From an uncultured Blautia sp. (lineage in GTDB: Bacteria > Bacillota > Clostridia > Lachnospirales > Lachnospiraceae), in NCBI GenBank assembly GCA_934378195.1, contig CAKRPO010000027.1, positions 1 to 32,576 of the forward strand: DNA of 32,576 bases, read 5' to 3'. Of the stretch, positions 14,348-21,814 are shown piece after piece. The notes beneath the pieces are model-generated. The model was not told the DNA's origin. It searched no databases and saw nothing but the letters and a program-made list of their open reading frames with translations. The position numbers and the translations under genes are program-made. Numbering within the stretch: position 1 is the stretch's first letter; each line of letters starts with the position of its first letter.

Positions 14348-16537
14348 ATGAAGTCATTGGTAATAGCAGAGAAACCATCTGTGGCAAGAGATATCGCAAG
14401 AGTACTCCACTGTATCCAGAAGGGCAACGGAATCCTGGAAGGCAAAGAATATGTTGTGACGTGGGCACTCGGACATCTTGTAACACTTGCCGATCCGGAA
14501 GAATACGATAAGAAATATATGAAATGGGATATGGAGACTCTGCCGATGATGCCGGACAAGATGAAACTGGTTGTCATCCGACAGACTTCCAAACAATATC
14601 AGGCAGTTAAGACTCAGCTTTTTCGTAAGGACATCGGAGATATCATTATTGCGACAGATGCTGGAAGAGAAGGTGAACTGGTTGCACGCTGGATTCTGGA
14701 TAAGTCCGGATGTCACAAACCGATCCGCCGTCTGTGGATTTCTTCCGTAACGGACAAAGCTATACGTGATGGTTTTCACAATCTGAAGGACGGCAGAGAT
14801 TATGACAATCTTTATCGTGCAGCAGTTGCCAGGGCAGAGGCAGACTGGCTGGTAGGAATCAACGGGACAAGGGCCTTGACCTGCAAGCATAATGCACAGC
14901 TTTCCTGTGGACGAGTACAGACGCCAACACTTGCAATCATTGCAAGAAGAGAAGAAGAAATCCGTAAATTTAAGCCGGAGGACTATTTTGGGGTGACCTT
15001 GCAGGCGGGAGGCGTTCAGTGGACCTGGAAAGATGCAAAGAGTGGCAGTTATCGCTCTTTCCAGAAAGAGCGTATGGATGATATTTATAAGAAAGTTTCC
15101 GATAACTCTCTGGAAATTGTGTCTGTATCCCGCAAACCGAAGAAAACAATGGCTCCGGGATTATATGATCTGACGACCCTTCAGCGAGAAGCAAACCAGA
15201 AATACGGATTTTCTGCCAAAGAAACTCTGAATATCATGCAGAGACTTTATGAAAATCACAAGGTCCTGACATATCCGAGAACGGACTCACGGTATATCGG
15301 CAAGGATGTGGTTCCTACAATCAAAGAACGACTGAAAGCGTGTGGGACAGGTCCATATCGGAGGCTGGCAGGAGCATTGATCAGTAAACCAATTCACACA
15401 AATGGAAGCTTCGTGGATGACAAAAAAGTCAGTGACCATCATGCAATTATTCCGACAGAACAGTTCGTACAGCTGGATCATATGACAAATGAAGAACGCA
15501 AGATTTATGATATGGTCGTTCGAAGATTCTTAAGTGTGCTGTATCCGCCATTTGAGTATGAACAGACCTCTATGGAGGCGAAGGCTGCAGGACAGAGTTT
15601 TGTGGCAAGCGGAAAGACCGTTGTAAGCGCCGGATGGAAAGAAGTCTATGAAGGTGGAAGCACAGAAGATGACGAAGAAGAGCAGACGCTGAAAGATCAG
15701 AATCTTCCGGTCATGAAGCAGGGGGATAAGCTTCTGATAGACAGTATTCGCCTGACATCCGGCAAGACGAAACCACCGGCACATTTTACAGAGGCAACTC
15801 TTCTGGCGGCAATGGAGAATCCGGTAAGATATATGGCTTCAAAAGACGCACAGGCAGCAAAGACACTCGGTGAGACCGGTGGACTTGGAACGGTTGCGAC
15901 CAGAGCAGATATCATTGAGAAACTTTTCCATACGTTCCTTATGGAAAAACGAGGCAACGAGATCTATCTGACTTCCAAAGCAAAACAGTTGCTGGAACTT
16001 GTGCCGGAGGATCTGAAGAAACCGGAACTGACTGCGGACTGGGAAAAGAAGCTGTCGGATATTTCCAAAGGTAAACTGAAACAGAAAGTTTTTCTTGACG
16101 GTATACGGGAATATACGGAGGAGATCGTGGGTGAGATCAAGACAGGAAACGGCACATTCCGTCATGATAATCTGACCAACAAGATCTGTCCGAATTGTGG
16201 CAAACGGATGCTTGCAGTGAATGGAAAGAACAGCAAGATGCTGGTATGTCAGGATCGCGAATGTGGTTACAGAGAGACGATTTCCCGTGCAACAAATGCA
16301 CGATGCCCGAAGTGCCATAAGAGAATGGAAATGCTGGTCAAAGGTAAAGAAGAGACATTTGTATGTGCCTGTGGATATAAGGAAAAACTGTCTTCCTTCC
16401 AGGCGAGAAGGGCCAAAGAGGGCGCCGGAGTCAACAAGAGGGAGGTACAGAAATATCTCAAAAAACAACAAAAAGAAGCGGCAGAACCAGTGAATAATGC
16501 ATTTGCCCAGGCACTTGCCGGACTTAAATTAGATTAG
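14348..16537 (+). CDS. topB: DNA topoisomerase III (type IA)
   Basis: 729 residues. It passes single DNA strands through a transient break and resolves intertwined or recombination intermediates. The N-terminal TOPRIM domain begins SLVIAEKPSVARDIA and has DAGREGELVARW (about 104-115). The catalytic tyrosine is Tyr309 in LTYPRTDSRY. Two C-terminal zinc-finger-like repeats follow near 615 and 655 (CPNCGKRM with CQDRECGY, and CPKCHKRM with CACGYKEK), ending in a basic tail. GAGG (14338-14341) is 6 bases before the ATG. Topo III copies are common on conjugative elements, but no transfer genes are present and base use matches the neighbours, so I treat it as chromosomal. Confidence 0.94.
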   Translation: MKSLVIAEKPSVARDIARVLHCIQKGNGILEGKEYVVTWALGHLVTLADPEEYDKKYMKWDMETLPMMPDKMKLVVIRQTSKQYQAVKTQLFRKDIGDIIIATDAGREGELVARWILDKSGCHKPIRRLWISSVTDKAIRDGFHNLKDGRDYDNLYRAAVARAEADWLVGINGTRALTCKHNAQLSCGRVQTPTLAIIARREEEIRKFKPEDYFGVTLQAGGVQWTWKDAKSGSYRSFQKERMDDIYKKVSDNSLEIVSVSRKPKKTMAPGLYDLTTLQREANQKYGFSAKETLNIMQRLYENHKVLTYPRTDSRYIGKDVVPTIKERLKACGTGPYRRLAGALISKPIHTNGSFVDDKKVSDHHAIIPTEQFVQLDHMTNEERKIYDMVVRRFLSVLYPPFEYEQTSMEAKAAGQSFVASGKTVVSAGWKEVYEGGSTEDDEEEQTLKDQNLPVMKQGDKLLIDSIRLTSGKTKPPAHFTEATLLAAMENPVRYMASKDAQAAKTLGETGGLGTVATRADIIEKLFHTFLMEKRGNEIYLTSKAKQLLELVPEDLKKPELTADWEKKLSDISKGKLKQKVFLDGIREYTEEIVGEIKTGNGTFRHDNLTNKICPNCGKRMLAVNGKNSKMLVCQDRECGYRETISRATNARCPKCHKRMEMLVKGKEETFVCACGYKEKLSSFQARRAKEGAGVNKREVQKYLKKQQKEAAEPVNNAFAQALAGLKLD

Positions 16538-16604
16538 ATAAACATAAAATAAGGTAAAAATAGAACTGCTGTCAGCAGCAGGTATAAAAAGGAGTGTGGG
16601 CTTT

Positions 16605-18308
16605 ATGAAGTTACAGAAGTATCAGAAATGTTCAAAAATTACCCGTGGACTGGAAAAAGCAGAGCTTGTACTGAAAAATGCCCGTATTGTGAATGTTTTT
16701 ACCAGAGAAATCCTGGAAGGCGATATAGCTATAGCTGATGGAATAATCGTAGGTATCGGCAGCTATCAGGGAGTAGAGGAAACGGACTTGGGTGGCAAAT
16801 ATGTCTGCCCGGGATTTATAGACAGCCATTTACACCTGGAATCTACTCTTGTAACACCGGCAGAGTTGGTGACTGTGGCGTCCAGACACGGAACGACTAC
16901 GTTTATCGTAGATCCGCATGAATCTGCTAATGTGTCCGGTTTAAAGGGCATTGATTATATCCTGAATCAGACAGAGGATGTGGATGCAAATGTTTTTGTG
17001 ATGATGCCGTCATGTGTTCCTGCAACAGCAATCGATGATAATGGATGCACGCTTACAGCAAAGGATATGGAGCCATATCTCACAAAAGGAAGAATCCTTG
17101 GTCTGGGCGAAGTTATGGATTACATATCTGTGGTAACCGGTGATGAAGCTATGCACAGCAAACTGGAACTGTTCAGCAACAGAGTTCGGGATGGCCATGC
17201 ACCGTTCCTTTCGGATACGGATCTGCAGGCATATGCGATGGCAGGAATCGCAACAGACCATGAATGCTCAGATTTTGCGTATGCGATGAAAGAGCGCAGG
17301 AACGGAATGACCGTACATATTCGTGAAGGCAGTGCTGCAAGAAATCTGAAAGCAATTGTTTCAGGAATTGTACAGAATCAGATGAATGGTGAAGGTTTTT
17401 GCTTCTGTACTGATGATAAACATATCGAAGATATTGAAAAAGAAGGTCATATCGATCATAATGTACGTAAGGCCATCAAACTTGGAATGAAGCCTGTGGA
17501 TGCTATCTGTATGGCGACCATCAATTCTGCAGAATGCTATGGTCTGTCGCACCTTGGTGCAATTGCACCCGGATATCAGGCAGATCTTCTGATTGTGGAT
17601 GACCTGAATGAAATGACGATTCAGGATGTTTATTATAAAGGAAAGAGAGTAGACCAGGACAAAGAGATTGTTGTCAGAGAATGTCCGGCAGAATTAAAAA
17701 ATACAGTTCACGTGGGAGAGTTTGCTATAGAAGATTTTCAGTTGGAATCTTCAGATGGCATGTTCCATGTAGTTGGCATGCAGGAAGGAGAAATTACAAC
17801 TGTCCATAAAATAGTACAGATTCTTCCGGGCGAGGGAATGTTTAAAGCAGATGCACAGTATCAAAAGATTGCGGTGGTCGAGCGGCACAGAGCAACGGGT
17901 AAGACGGGTGTCGGTGTCGTAAGTGGATTTGGAATCCAGGGAGGTGCGATCGCATCCAGTGTTTCTCATGATTCGCATAATATTATTGTGATTGGTGACA
18001 ATGATGAGGATATGTATCTTGCTGTGCAGGAACTGATACGTACACAGGGTGGATATACATTGGTGGGGGACCATCAGGTATATGATACGCTTGAGCTTCC
18101 GATTATGGGTCTGATGAGTGATGCCGGCTTTCAGTACAGTCACAGAAAACTGGAACGCATGATTCGCAAAGCTCATGAAATGGGGGTACCAGAGGGAATG
18201 GCACCGTTTATTACACTTTCCTTTATGGCACTTCCGGTTATTCCGGAGATTCGCATCACCCCACGGGGAATTTATGATGTATGTACCGGAGAATTCTATC
18301 AGAACTAG
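16605..18308 (+). CDS. ade: Adenine deaminase
   Basis: 567 residues of the amidohydrolase superfamily; it hydrolyses adenine to hypoxanthine and ammonia. The metal-binding motif DSHLHLES lies near residue 75, and DPHESANVSG, characteristic of adenine deaminase, follows. Later conserved parts include DDKHIEDI, GHIDHNVR and the C-terminal GFGIQGGAIASSVSHDSHN. The frame opens earlier with a GTG at 16596, but AAGGAG (16589-16594) is only 1 base from it and 10 from the ATG at 16605, so the ATG is chosen. The leader is under 70 nt and holds a small CTGCTG/CAGCAG hairpin but no purine riboswitch. The AAA+ gene follows after 87 bp. Confidence 0.94.
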   Translation: MKLQKYQKCSKITRGLEKAELVLKNARIVNVFTREILEGDIAIADGIIVGIGSYQGVEETDLGGKYVCPGFIDSHLHLESTLVTPAELVTVASRHGTTTFIVDPHESANVSGLKGIDYILNQTEDVDANVFVMMPSCVPATAIDDNGCTLTAKDMEPYLTKGRILGLGEVMDYISVVTGDEAMHSKLELFSNRVRDGHAPFLSDTDLQAYAMAGIATDHECSDFAYAMKERRNGMTVHIREGSAARNLKAIVSGIVQNQMNGEGFCFCTDDKHIEDIEKEGHIDHNVRKAIKLGMKPVDAICMATINSAECYGLSHLGAIAPGYQADLLIVDDLNEMTIQDVYYKGKRVDQDKEIVVRECPAELKNTVHVGEFAIEDFQLESSDGMFHVVGMQEGEITTVHKIVQILPGEGMFKADAQYQKIAVVERHRATGKTGVGVVSGFGIQGGAIASSVSHDSHNIIVIGDNDEDMYLAVQELIRTQGGYTLVGDHQVYDTLELPIMGLMSDAGFQYSHRKLERMIRKAHEMGVPEGMAPFITLSFMALPVIPEIRITPRGIYDVCTGEFYQN

Positions 18309-18395
18309 CGATACATGATTTGCGATCATGAGAAATGTAACTGAGAAATCAGTTATTGCAACAATACAAGAATAAAAGAGGAGTAGCAGTTTATT

Positions 18396-19880
18396 ATGCC
18401 AGTATTTGATTTCAGTAACAGCAAAACAGAAAAAAAAGATCCGGAATGTACTTATACAACATTCCAGTCCAATGAGAAAGTACCGTCACCGGAGAAACCG
18501 ATCCTGATCATTGAGAATAAAAGCCGCCAGTGGAAACATCATTCCTGTGGGGTCTTTTCTAATCCAAACCAGAAGTCCTCTTTTGAGTTTAAAGAAGAAG
18601 ACGGCGTTTTTCCGGCAGATATTCTCAAGATTGATGCACGTTTTGTAAGCCTTGTAAAATGGCTTGGTGAAAATCATATCAGTGTACGATTATCTGGACA
18701 GAACGGGACGGATGGATATGCAGTATACAAGATCCGCGAGACTGCTTTTGGAGGTGGTGGAAAGCTTTCGGCGGAGGATGGTTTTCTGCAGTTTATGATT
18801 GAACGTCTTCTTGCAAGTAATGCGCCGACTGAACTTCCGGACGGAGATGAGGAAGACGAAGACGGCGATGATATGAAACTGACCAGTATCCAGAGTATTA
18901 CTGATTTTATGACATGCGCGGGAAGAACCATGCCGGATAATATCCGTCTGTGGGCAAGAAGAAACCTTGCTGTTGCAAGATCTCATGAAGTGTCACAGGA
19001 AGAGCGTAGACATGCACAGAGAGCACTGTCCATTATGATGAACATTCAGTGGAAGAACAATTACTTTGAATCCATTGATCCGGTAGAGGCACGTCGCATT
19101 CTGGATGAAGAACTTTATGGAATGGAAAAAGTAAAACAGAGAATTATTGAGACGATCATCCAGATCAACCGTACGCATACACTTCCGGCATATGGACTGC
19201 TTCTGGTAGGACCGGCAGGAACCGGTAAATCCCAGATTGCCTATGCAGTTGCACGAATCCTCAAGCTTCCGTGGACAACACTGGATATGAGTTCCATCAA
19301 TGATCCGGAGCAGCTTACAGGAAGCTCTCGTGTATACGCCAATGCGAAACCAGGAATCATTATGGAAGCATTTTCCATGGCAGGAGAGTCAAACCTGGTA
19401 TTTATTATCAACGAGCTTGATAAGGCAACCAATGGCAAAGGAAATGGAAATCCGGCAGATGTACTTCTGACATTGCTTGATAACCTTGGATTTACAGACA
19501 ACTATATGGAATGTATGGTTCCGACTGTAGGGGTTTATCCGATTGCGACAGCCAATGATAAAGCACAGATCAGTGCACCATTGATGTCCCGTTTTGCGGT
19601 CATTGAACTTCCGGATTATACAGCGGAAGAGAAAAAAGTTATCTTTTCCAAATTTGCACTTCCTAAAGTTCTGAAGCGTATGAGTCTCAAAAAAGAAGAG
19701 TGTGTAGTGGCACCGGATGGTCTTGAGGCAGTGATCGAACAGTTTGCTGATACGACCGGTATTCGTGATCTGGAACAGGCAGCAGAACACATTGCTGCAA
19801 ATGCTCTGTATCAGATTGAAGTAAACCATGTATCGTCTGTGACATTTGATGCAGATATGGTCAGGAAATTATTTGAATAA
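18396..19880 (+). CDS. Lon-like AAA+ ATPase without protease domain
   Basis: 494 residues. The first 230 match no family I recognise and include an acidic run (about 149-159). From about residue 230 the protein follows the Lon ATPase module: EARRILDEELYGMEKVKQRI, Walker A GPAGTGKS (272-279), sensor 1 TAND (Asn387), arginine-finger candidate Arg399 and sensor 2 GIRDLEQ (Arg457). It stops there, with no S16 Ser-Lys protease domain. Walker B reads FIINELDK: the usual Asp is Asn339, while catalytic Glu340 is kept. It may act as an unfoldase, remodeller or chaperone-like ATPase; the target is unknown. AGAGGAG (18377-18383) is 12 bases before the ATG. Cotranscription with ade is possible, as no promoter or T-run terminator lies between. 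Confidence 0.82.
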   Translation: MPVFDFSNSKTEKKDPECTYTTFQSNEKVPSPEKPILIIENKSRQWKHHSCGVFSNPNQKSSFEFKEEDGVFPADILKIDARFVSLVKWLGENHISVRLSGQNGTDGYAVYKIRETAFGGGGKLSAEDGFLQFMIERLLASNAPTELPDGDEEDEDGDDMKLTSIQSITDFMTCAGRTMPDNIRLWARRNLAVARSHEVSQEERRHAQRALSIMMNIQWKNNYFESIDPVEARRILDEELYGMEKVKQRIIETIIQINRTHTLPAYGLLLVGPAGTGKSQIAYAVARILKLPWTTLDMSSINDPEQLTGSSRVYANAKPGIIMEAFSMAGESNLVFIINELDKATNGKGNGNPADVLLTLLDNLGFTDNYMECMVPTVGVYPIATANDKAQISAPLMSRFAVIELPDYTAEEKKVIFSKFALPKVLKRMSLKKEECVVAPDGLEAVIEQFADTTGIRDLEQAAEHIAANALYQIEVNHVSSVTFDADMVRKLFE

Positions 19881-19890
19881 AATTTTACTC

Positions 19891-19919
19891 CGGGATGCAA
19901 AAAAGGGACTTGCATTCCG
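19891..19919 (+). terminator. Possible terminator after the AAA+ gene
   Basis: CGGGATGCAA (19891-19900) pairs with TTGCATTCCG (19910-19919), 10 bp with one wobble. The following sequence is only moderately T-rich. Its right arm contains the -35 of the riboswitch promoter. Confidence 0.5.
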
Positions 19920-19938
19920 AAGATTCTTTTGTTATACT
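19910..19938 (+). promoter_or_regulatory. Promoter of the preQ1-riboswitch operon
   Basis: TTGCAT (19910-19915), exactly 17 bp, then TATACT (19933-19938) with an upstream TG one base before. Transcription would begin near 19945, about 40 nt before the aptamer. Confidence 0.8.
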
Positions 19939-19983
19939 ACAGAAAGTTTCATAAGTAAATGATATGAACATTTTAATTTCATA

Positions 19984-20018
19984 ACTGGTTCGAAACCCTC
20001 CCAGTATAAAAAACTAGG
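19984..20018 (+). promoter_or_regulatory. PreQ1-I riboswitch aptamer
   Basis: P1 is ACTGG (19984-19988) paired with CCAGT (20001-20005) around a 12-nt loop beginning TTCG and containing ACCCTC. It is followed by the hallmark A-rich tail ATAAAAAACTAGG (20006-20018), which folds back as the pseudoknot strand. The layout and tail closely match class I preQ1 riboswitches such as that of the B. subtilis queC leader. PreQ1 is the 7-aminomethyl-7-deazaguanine precursor of queuosine. A terminator starts 6 bases downstream, so ligand binding should switch the operon off at transcription. Confidence 0.88.
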
Positions 20019-20024
20019 TCATAC

Positions 20025-20053
20025 AGGTATCTTTCAATCTATGATACCTTTTT
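20025..20053 (+). terminator. Riboswitch expression-platform terminator
   Basis: AGGTATC (20025-20031) pairs with GATACCT (20043-20049), 11-nt loop, then T to 20053. An alternative antiterminator is visible: AGGTCAT (20016-20022), which includes the 3' end of the aptamer, can pair with 20041-20049 with a 2-nt bulge. Aptamer folding and antitermination therefore exclude each other. Confidence 0.8.
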
Positions 20054-20110
20054 CTGTGGAGGATTTTTATAGGAATTCACATAGAAAGAGGAAAGGTTGG
20101 AAGTTTTTTT

Positions 20111-21094
20111 ATGCGTAAAATTATCATAGACTGCGATCCGGGAATTGATGATGCACTTGCAATCATGCTTGCTGCGAATTCACCGGAGCTCGATATTGTG
20201 GCAATCACAACAGTATCCGGCAATGTACCATCTGACATGGGAGCTGCCAATGCAAGAAAGGTGTTGAAACAGCTTGGAAGACTGGATATTCCGGTTTATA
20301 TCGGAGAAGCAGTGCCGCTTCGGGAAGAATATATCGATGCGAAAGATACGCATGGAATGGATGGACTTGGAGAAAGCTTTCTTCCAGAAGCAGACGGAGA
20401 ATGTGAAAAGCAGAATGCAGTTGATTTCCTGACAGAACTTCTGGAAAAAGAAAAGATTTCTATTATAGCACTTGGTCCGATGACAAACCTGGCAAAAGTA
20501 TTTTCTGCGAGACCGGAACTGATCGATCAGGTAGAAGAGATTGTATCCATGGGTGGGAGTTTCAAGAGTCATGGGAACTGTTCTCCGGTTGCAGAGTACA
20601 ATTACTGGTGTGATCCGGATGCTGCGGCAGTTGTGTATGATCTTTTTGCAAAGGCAGGAAGCAAGATTCATATGATAGGACTGGATGTCACGAGAGAGAT
20701 TGTCCTGACACCGAACAGACTGGAATATATGTGCAGGCTGGATCCGGAGATGGGCGAATTTATCCGCAAGATTACAGGTTTTTATATGGATTTTCACTGG
20801 GAACAGGAAGGTATCATTGGCTGTGTGATCAACGATCCTCTGGCGGTGGCATATTTTATTGACCGTTCCATGTGTGATGGATTTGACAGCTTTACAGCGG
20901 TTGCAACTGATGGACTCTGTCGTGGACAGACAGTTGTAGACTCCATGAACTTCTGGAAAAAAGAACCGAACAGCAAAATTCTTACAGAAACGGATTCTGA
21001 GAGATTTTTTGCATTCTTTATGGAACGGGTACTTAGAAAAAATGATGGAAGCAGATGGAATAAAGAAGAGTTTATGCTTCTGCATGAGCTGTAA
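20111..21094 (+). CDS. Nucleoside hydrolase, probable queuosine hydrolase (QueK-like)
   Basis: 327 residues of the inosine-uridine nucleoside hydrolase family, which cleave the N-glycosidic bond of ribonucleosides to base and ribose. The Ca2+/ribose motif DCDPGIDDA (Asp9, 13, 14) and the SPVAEYNYWCDPDAA segment (about 158-172) are intact. Asp242 is present in INDPLAVA, but the preceding residue is Asn241 where many IU hydrolases have the leaving-group His. The preQ1 riboswitch upstream and the ECF S component 12 bp downstream suggest the substrate is queuosine or a related 7-deazaguanine nucleoside, as for QueK of Clostridioides difficile (inference). The start is preceded by seven T, with only GGAAG (20099-20103) as a ribosome site, so translation may be modest. 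Confidence 0.85.
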   Translation: MRKIIIDCDPGIDDALAIMLAANSPELDIVAITTVSGNVPSDMGAANARKVLKQLGRLDIPVYIGEAVPLREEYIDAKDTHGMDGLGESFLPEADGECEKQNAVDFLTELLEKEKISIIALGPMTNLAKVFSARPELIDQVEEIVSMGGSFKSHGNCSPVAEYNYWCDPDAAAVVYDLFAKAGSKIHMIGLDVTREIVLTPNRLEYMCRLDPEMGEFIRKITGFYMDFHWEQEGIIGCVINDPLAVAYFIDRSMCDGFDSFTAVATDGLCRGQTVVDSMNFWKKEPNSKILTETDSERFFAFFMERVLRKNDGSRWNKEEFMLLHEL

Positions 21095-21106
21095 AGAGGT
21101 GACAGA

Positions 21107-21721
21107 ATGAAGACAACAATGGAAAGTAACAAAAAAGTTCACACAGGTAACAAAATTAATGCTTATCAGATCTGCCTGGTGGCATTGGCAGTAGGAATCA
21201 ATATTGTCGGCGGTCAGATTGCACTGTTTATGAAGCTGCCGATTTATCTGGATAGTATCGGAACGATTCTGACAGGAGCCATTCTTGGACCATGGTTTGG
21301 TATGCTGCCGAACCTGATCAGTGGAATTTTTATGGGAATGACTGTGGATATTTATTCTCTGTATTTTGCACCGGTGGGAATTATCACTGGTATCATGAGC
21401 GGACTTGTGTTTCGTAAGTTATCCGTAAAGAAAGCGAAGGTGCTGTTGGCAGCAGGGATGATTACTGTGCCTGGAACAATTGTGAGTTCTGTGATTAATG
21501 CAGTATTGTTTGGAGGCGTGACCTCATCCGGATCTTCTATTCTGGTCCAGCTTCTTTCCAGAACACCTCTTGGGCTGACTGGAAGTATCTTTGCAGTACA
21601 GTTCCTGACAGATTATCTGGACAGATGCATTTCTGTGTTTGTAGTCAGTGTATTTGTGACGATGCTCGGTGGAGAACTGAGACAGAGACTGACCGGGACT
21701 GTGCATAACAAAACAGCGTAG
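21107..21721 (+). CDS. ECF transporter S component, QrtT/QueT-like
   Basis: 204 residues with about six hydrophobic segments (near 19-42, 46-67, 70-102 as two helices, 112-137 and 165-190). It has the ECF-type pattern LPIYLDSIGTILTGAILGPW in the second helix region. S components bind a vitamin-like solute and plug into a shared energising module (EcfA-EcfA'-EcfT), which is not in the window. AGAGG (21095-21099) is 7 bases before the ATG. The gene follows the hydrolase by 12 bp under the same preQ1 riboswitch, so the cargo is probably queuosine, queuine or preQ1. QrtT or QueT assignment needs a profile search; other vitamin S components share this architecture. Confidence 0.8.
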   Translation: MKTTMESNKKVHTGNKINAYQICLVALAVGINIVGGQIALFMKLPIYLDSIGTILTGAILGPWFGMLPNLISGIFMGMTVDIYSLYFAPVGIITGIMSGLVFRKLSVKKAKVLLAAGMITVPGTIVSSVINAVLFGGVTSSGSSILVQLLSRTPLGLTGSIFAVQFLTDYLDRCISVFVVSVFVTMLGGELRQRLTGTVHNKTA

Positions 21722-21742
21722 AGAATAAAAAGAAACTAAAAG

Positions 21743-21783
21743 AGGAACATCTACACAAAATGGTGATAGATGTTCCTTTTTTT
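21743..21783. terminator. Bidirectional terminator
   Basis: AGGAACATCTA (21743-21753) pairs with TAGATGTTCCT (21767-21777), followed by T to 21783 on the plus strand. The minus strand is also T-rich beyond the stem. It separates the riboswitch operon from the convergent amylase gene. Confidence 0.9.
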
Positions 21784-21814
21784 AATCTTTTTTTGTCAAT
21801 TTGAAAGATATAAA

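Noticed and set aside
14348..16537. topB as a marker of an integrated conjugative element
   Set aside because: No relaxase, type IV secretion, integrase or attachment repeats are present, and neighbours are housekeeping genes.
16560..16604. A purine riboswitch before adenine deaminase
   Set aside because: The leader is too short and lacks the conserved purine-aptamer loops; only a small CTGCTG/CAGCAG hairpin is present.
20180..21142. A 320-codon open frame opposite the nucleoside hydrolase
   Set aside because: It is an antisense shadow with many His, Cys and Phe and no ribosome site; the plus strand has clear catalytic motifs.
16605..21721. Adenine deaminase and the nucleoside hydrolase as one purine salvage unit
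   Set aside because: A hairpin, a separate strong promoter and a preQ1 riboswitch precede the hydrolase, so the two are regulated apart.
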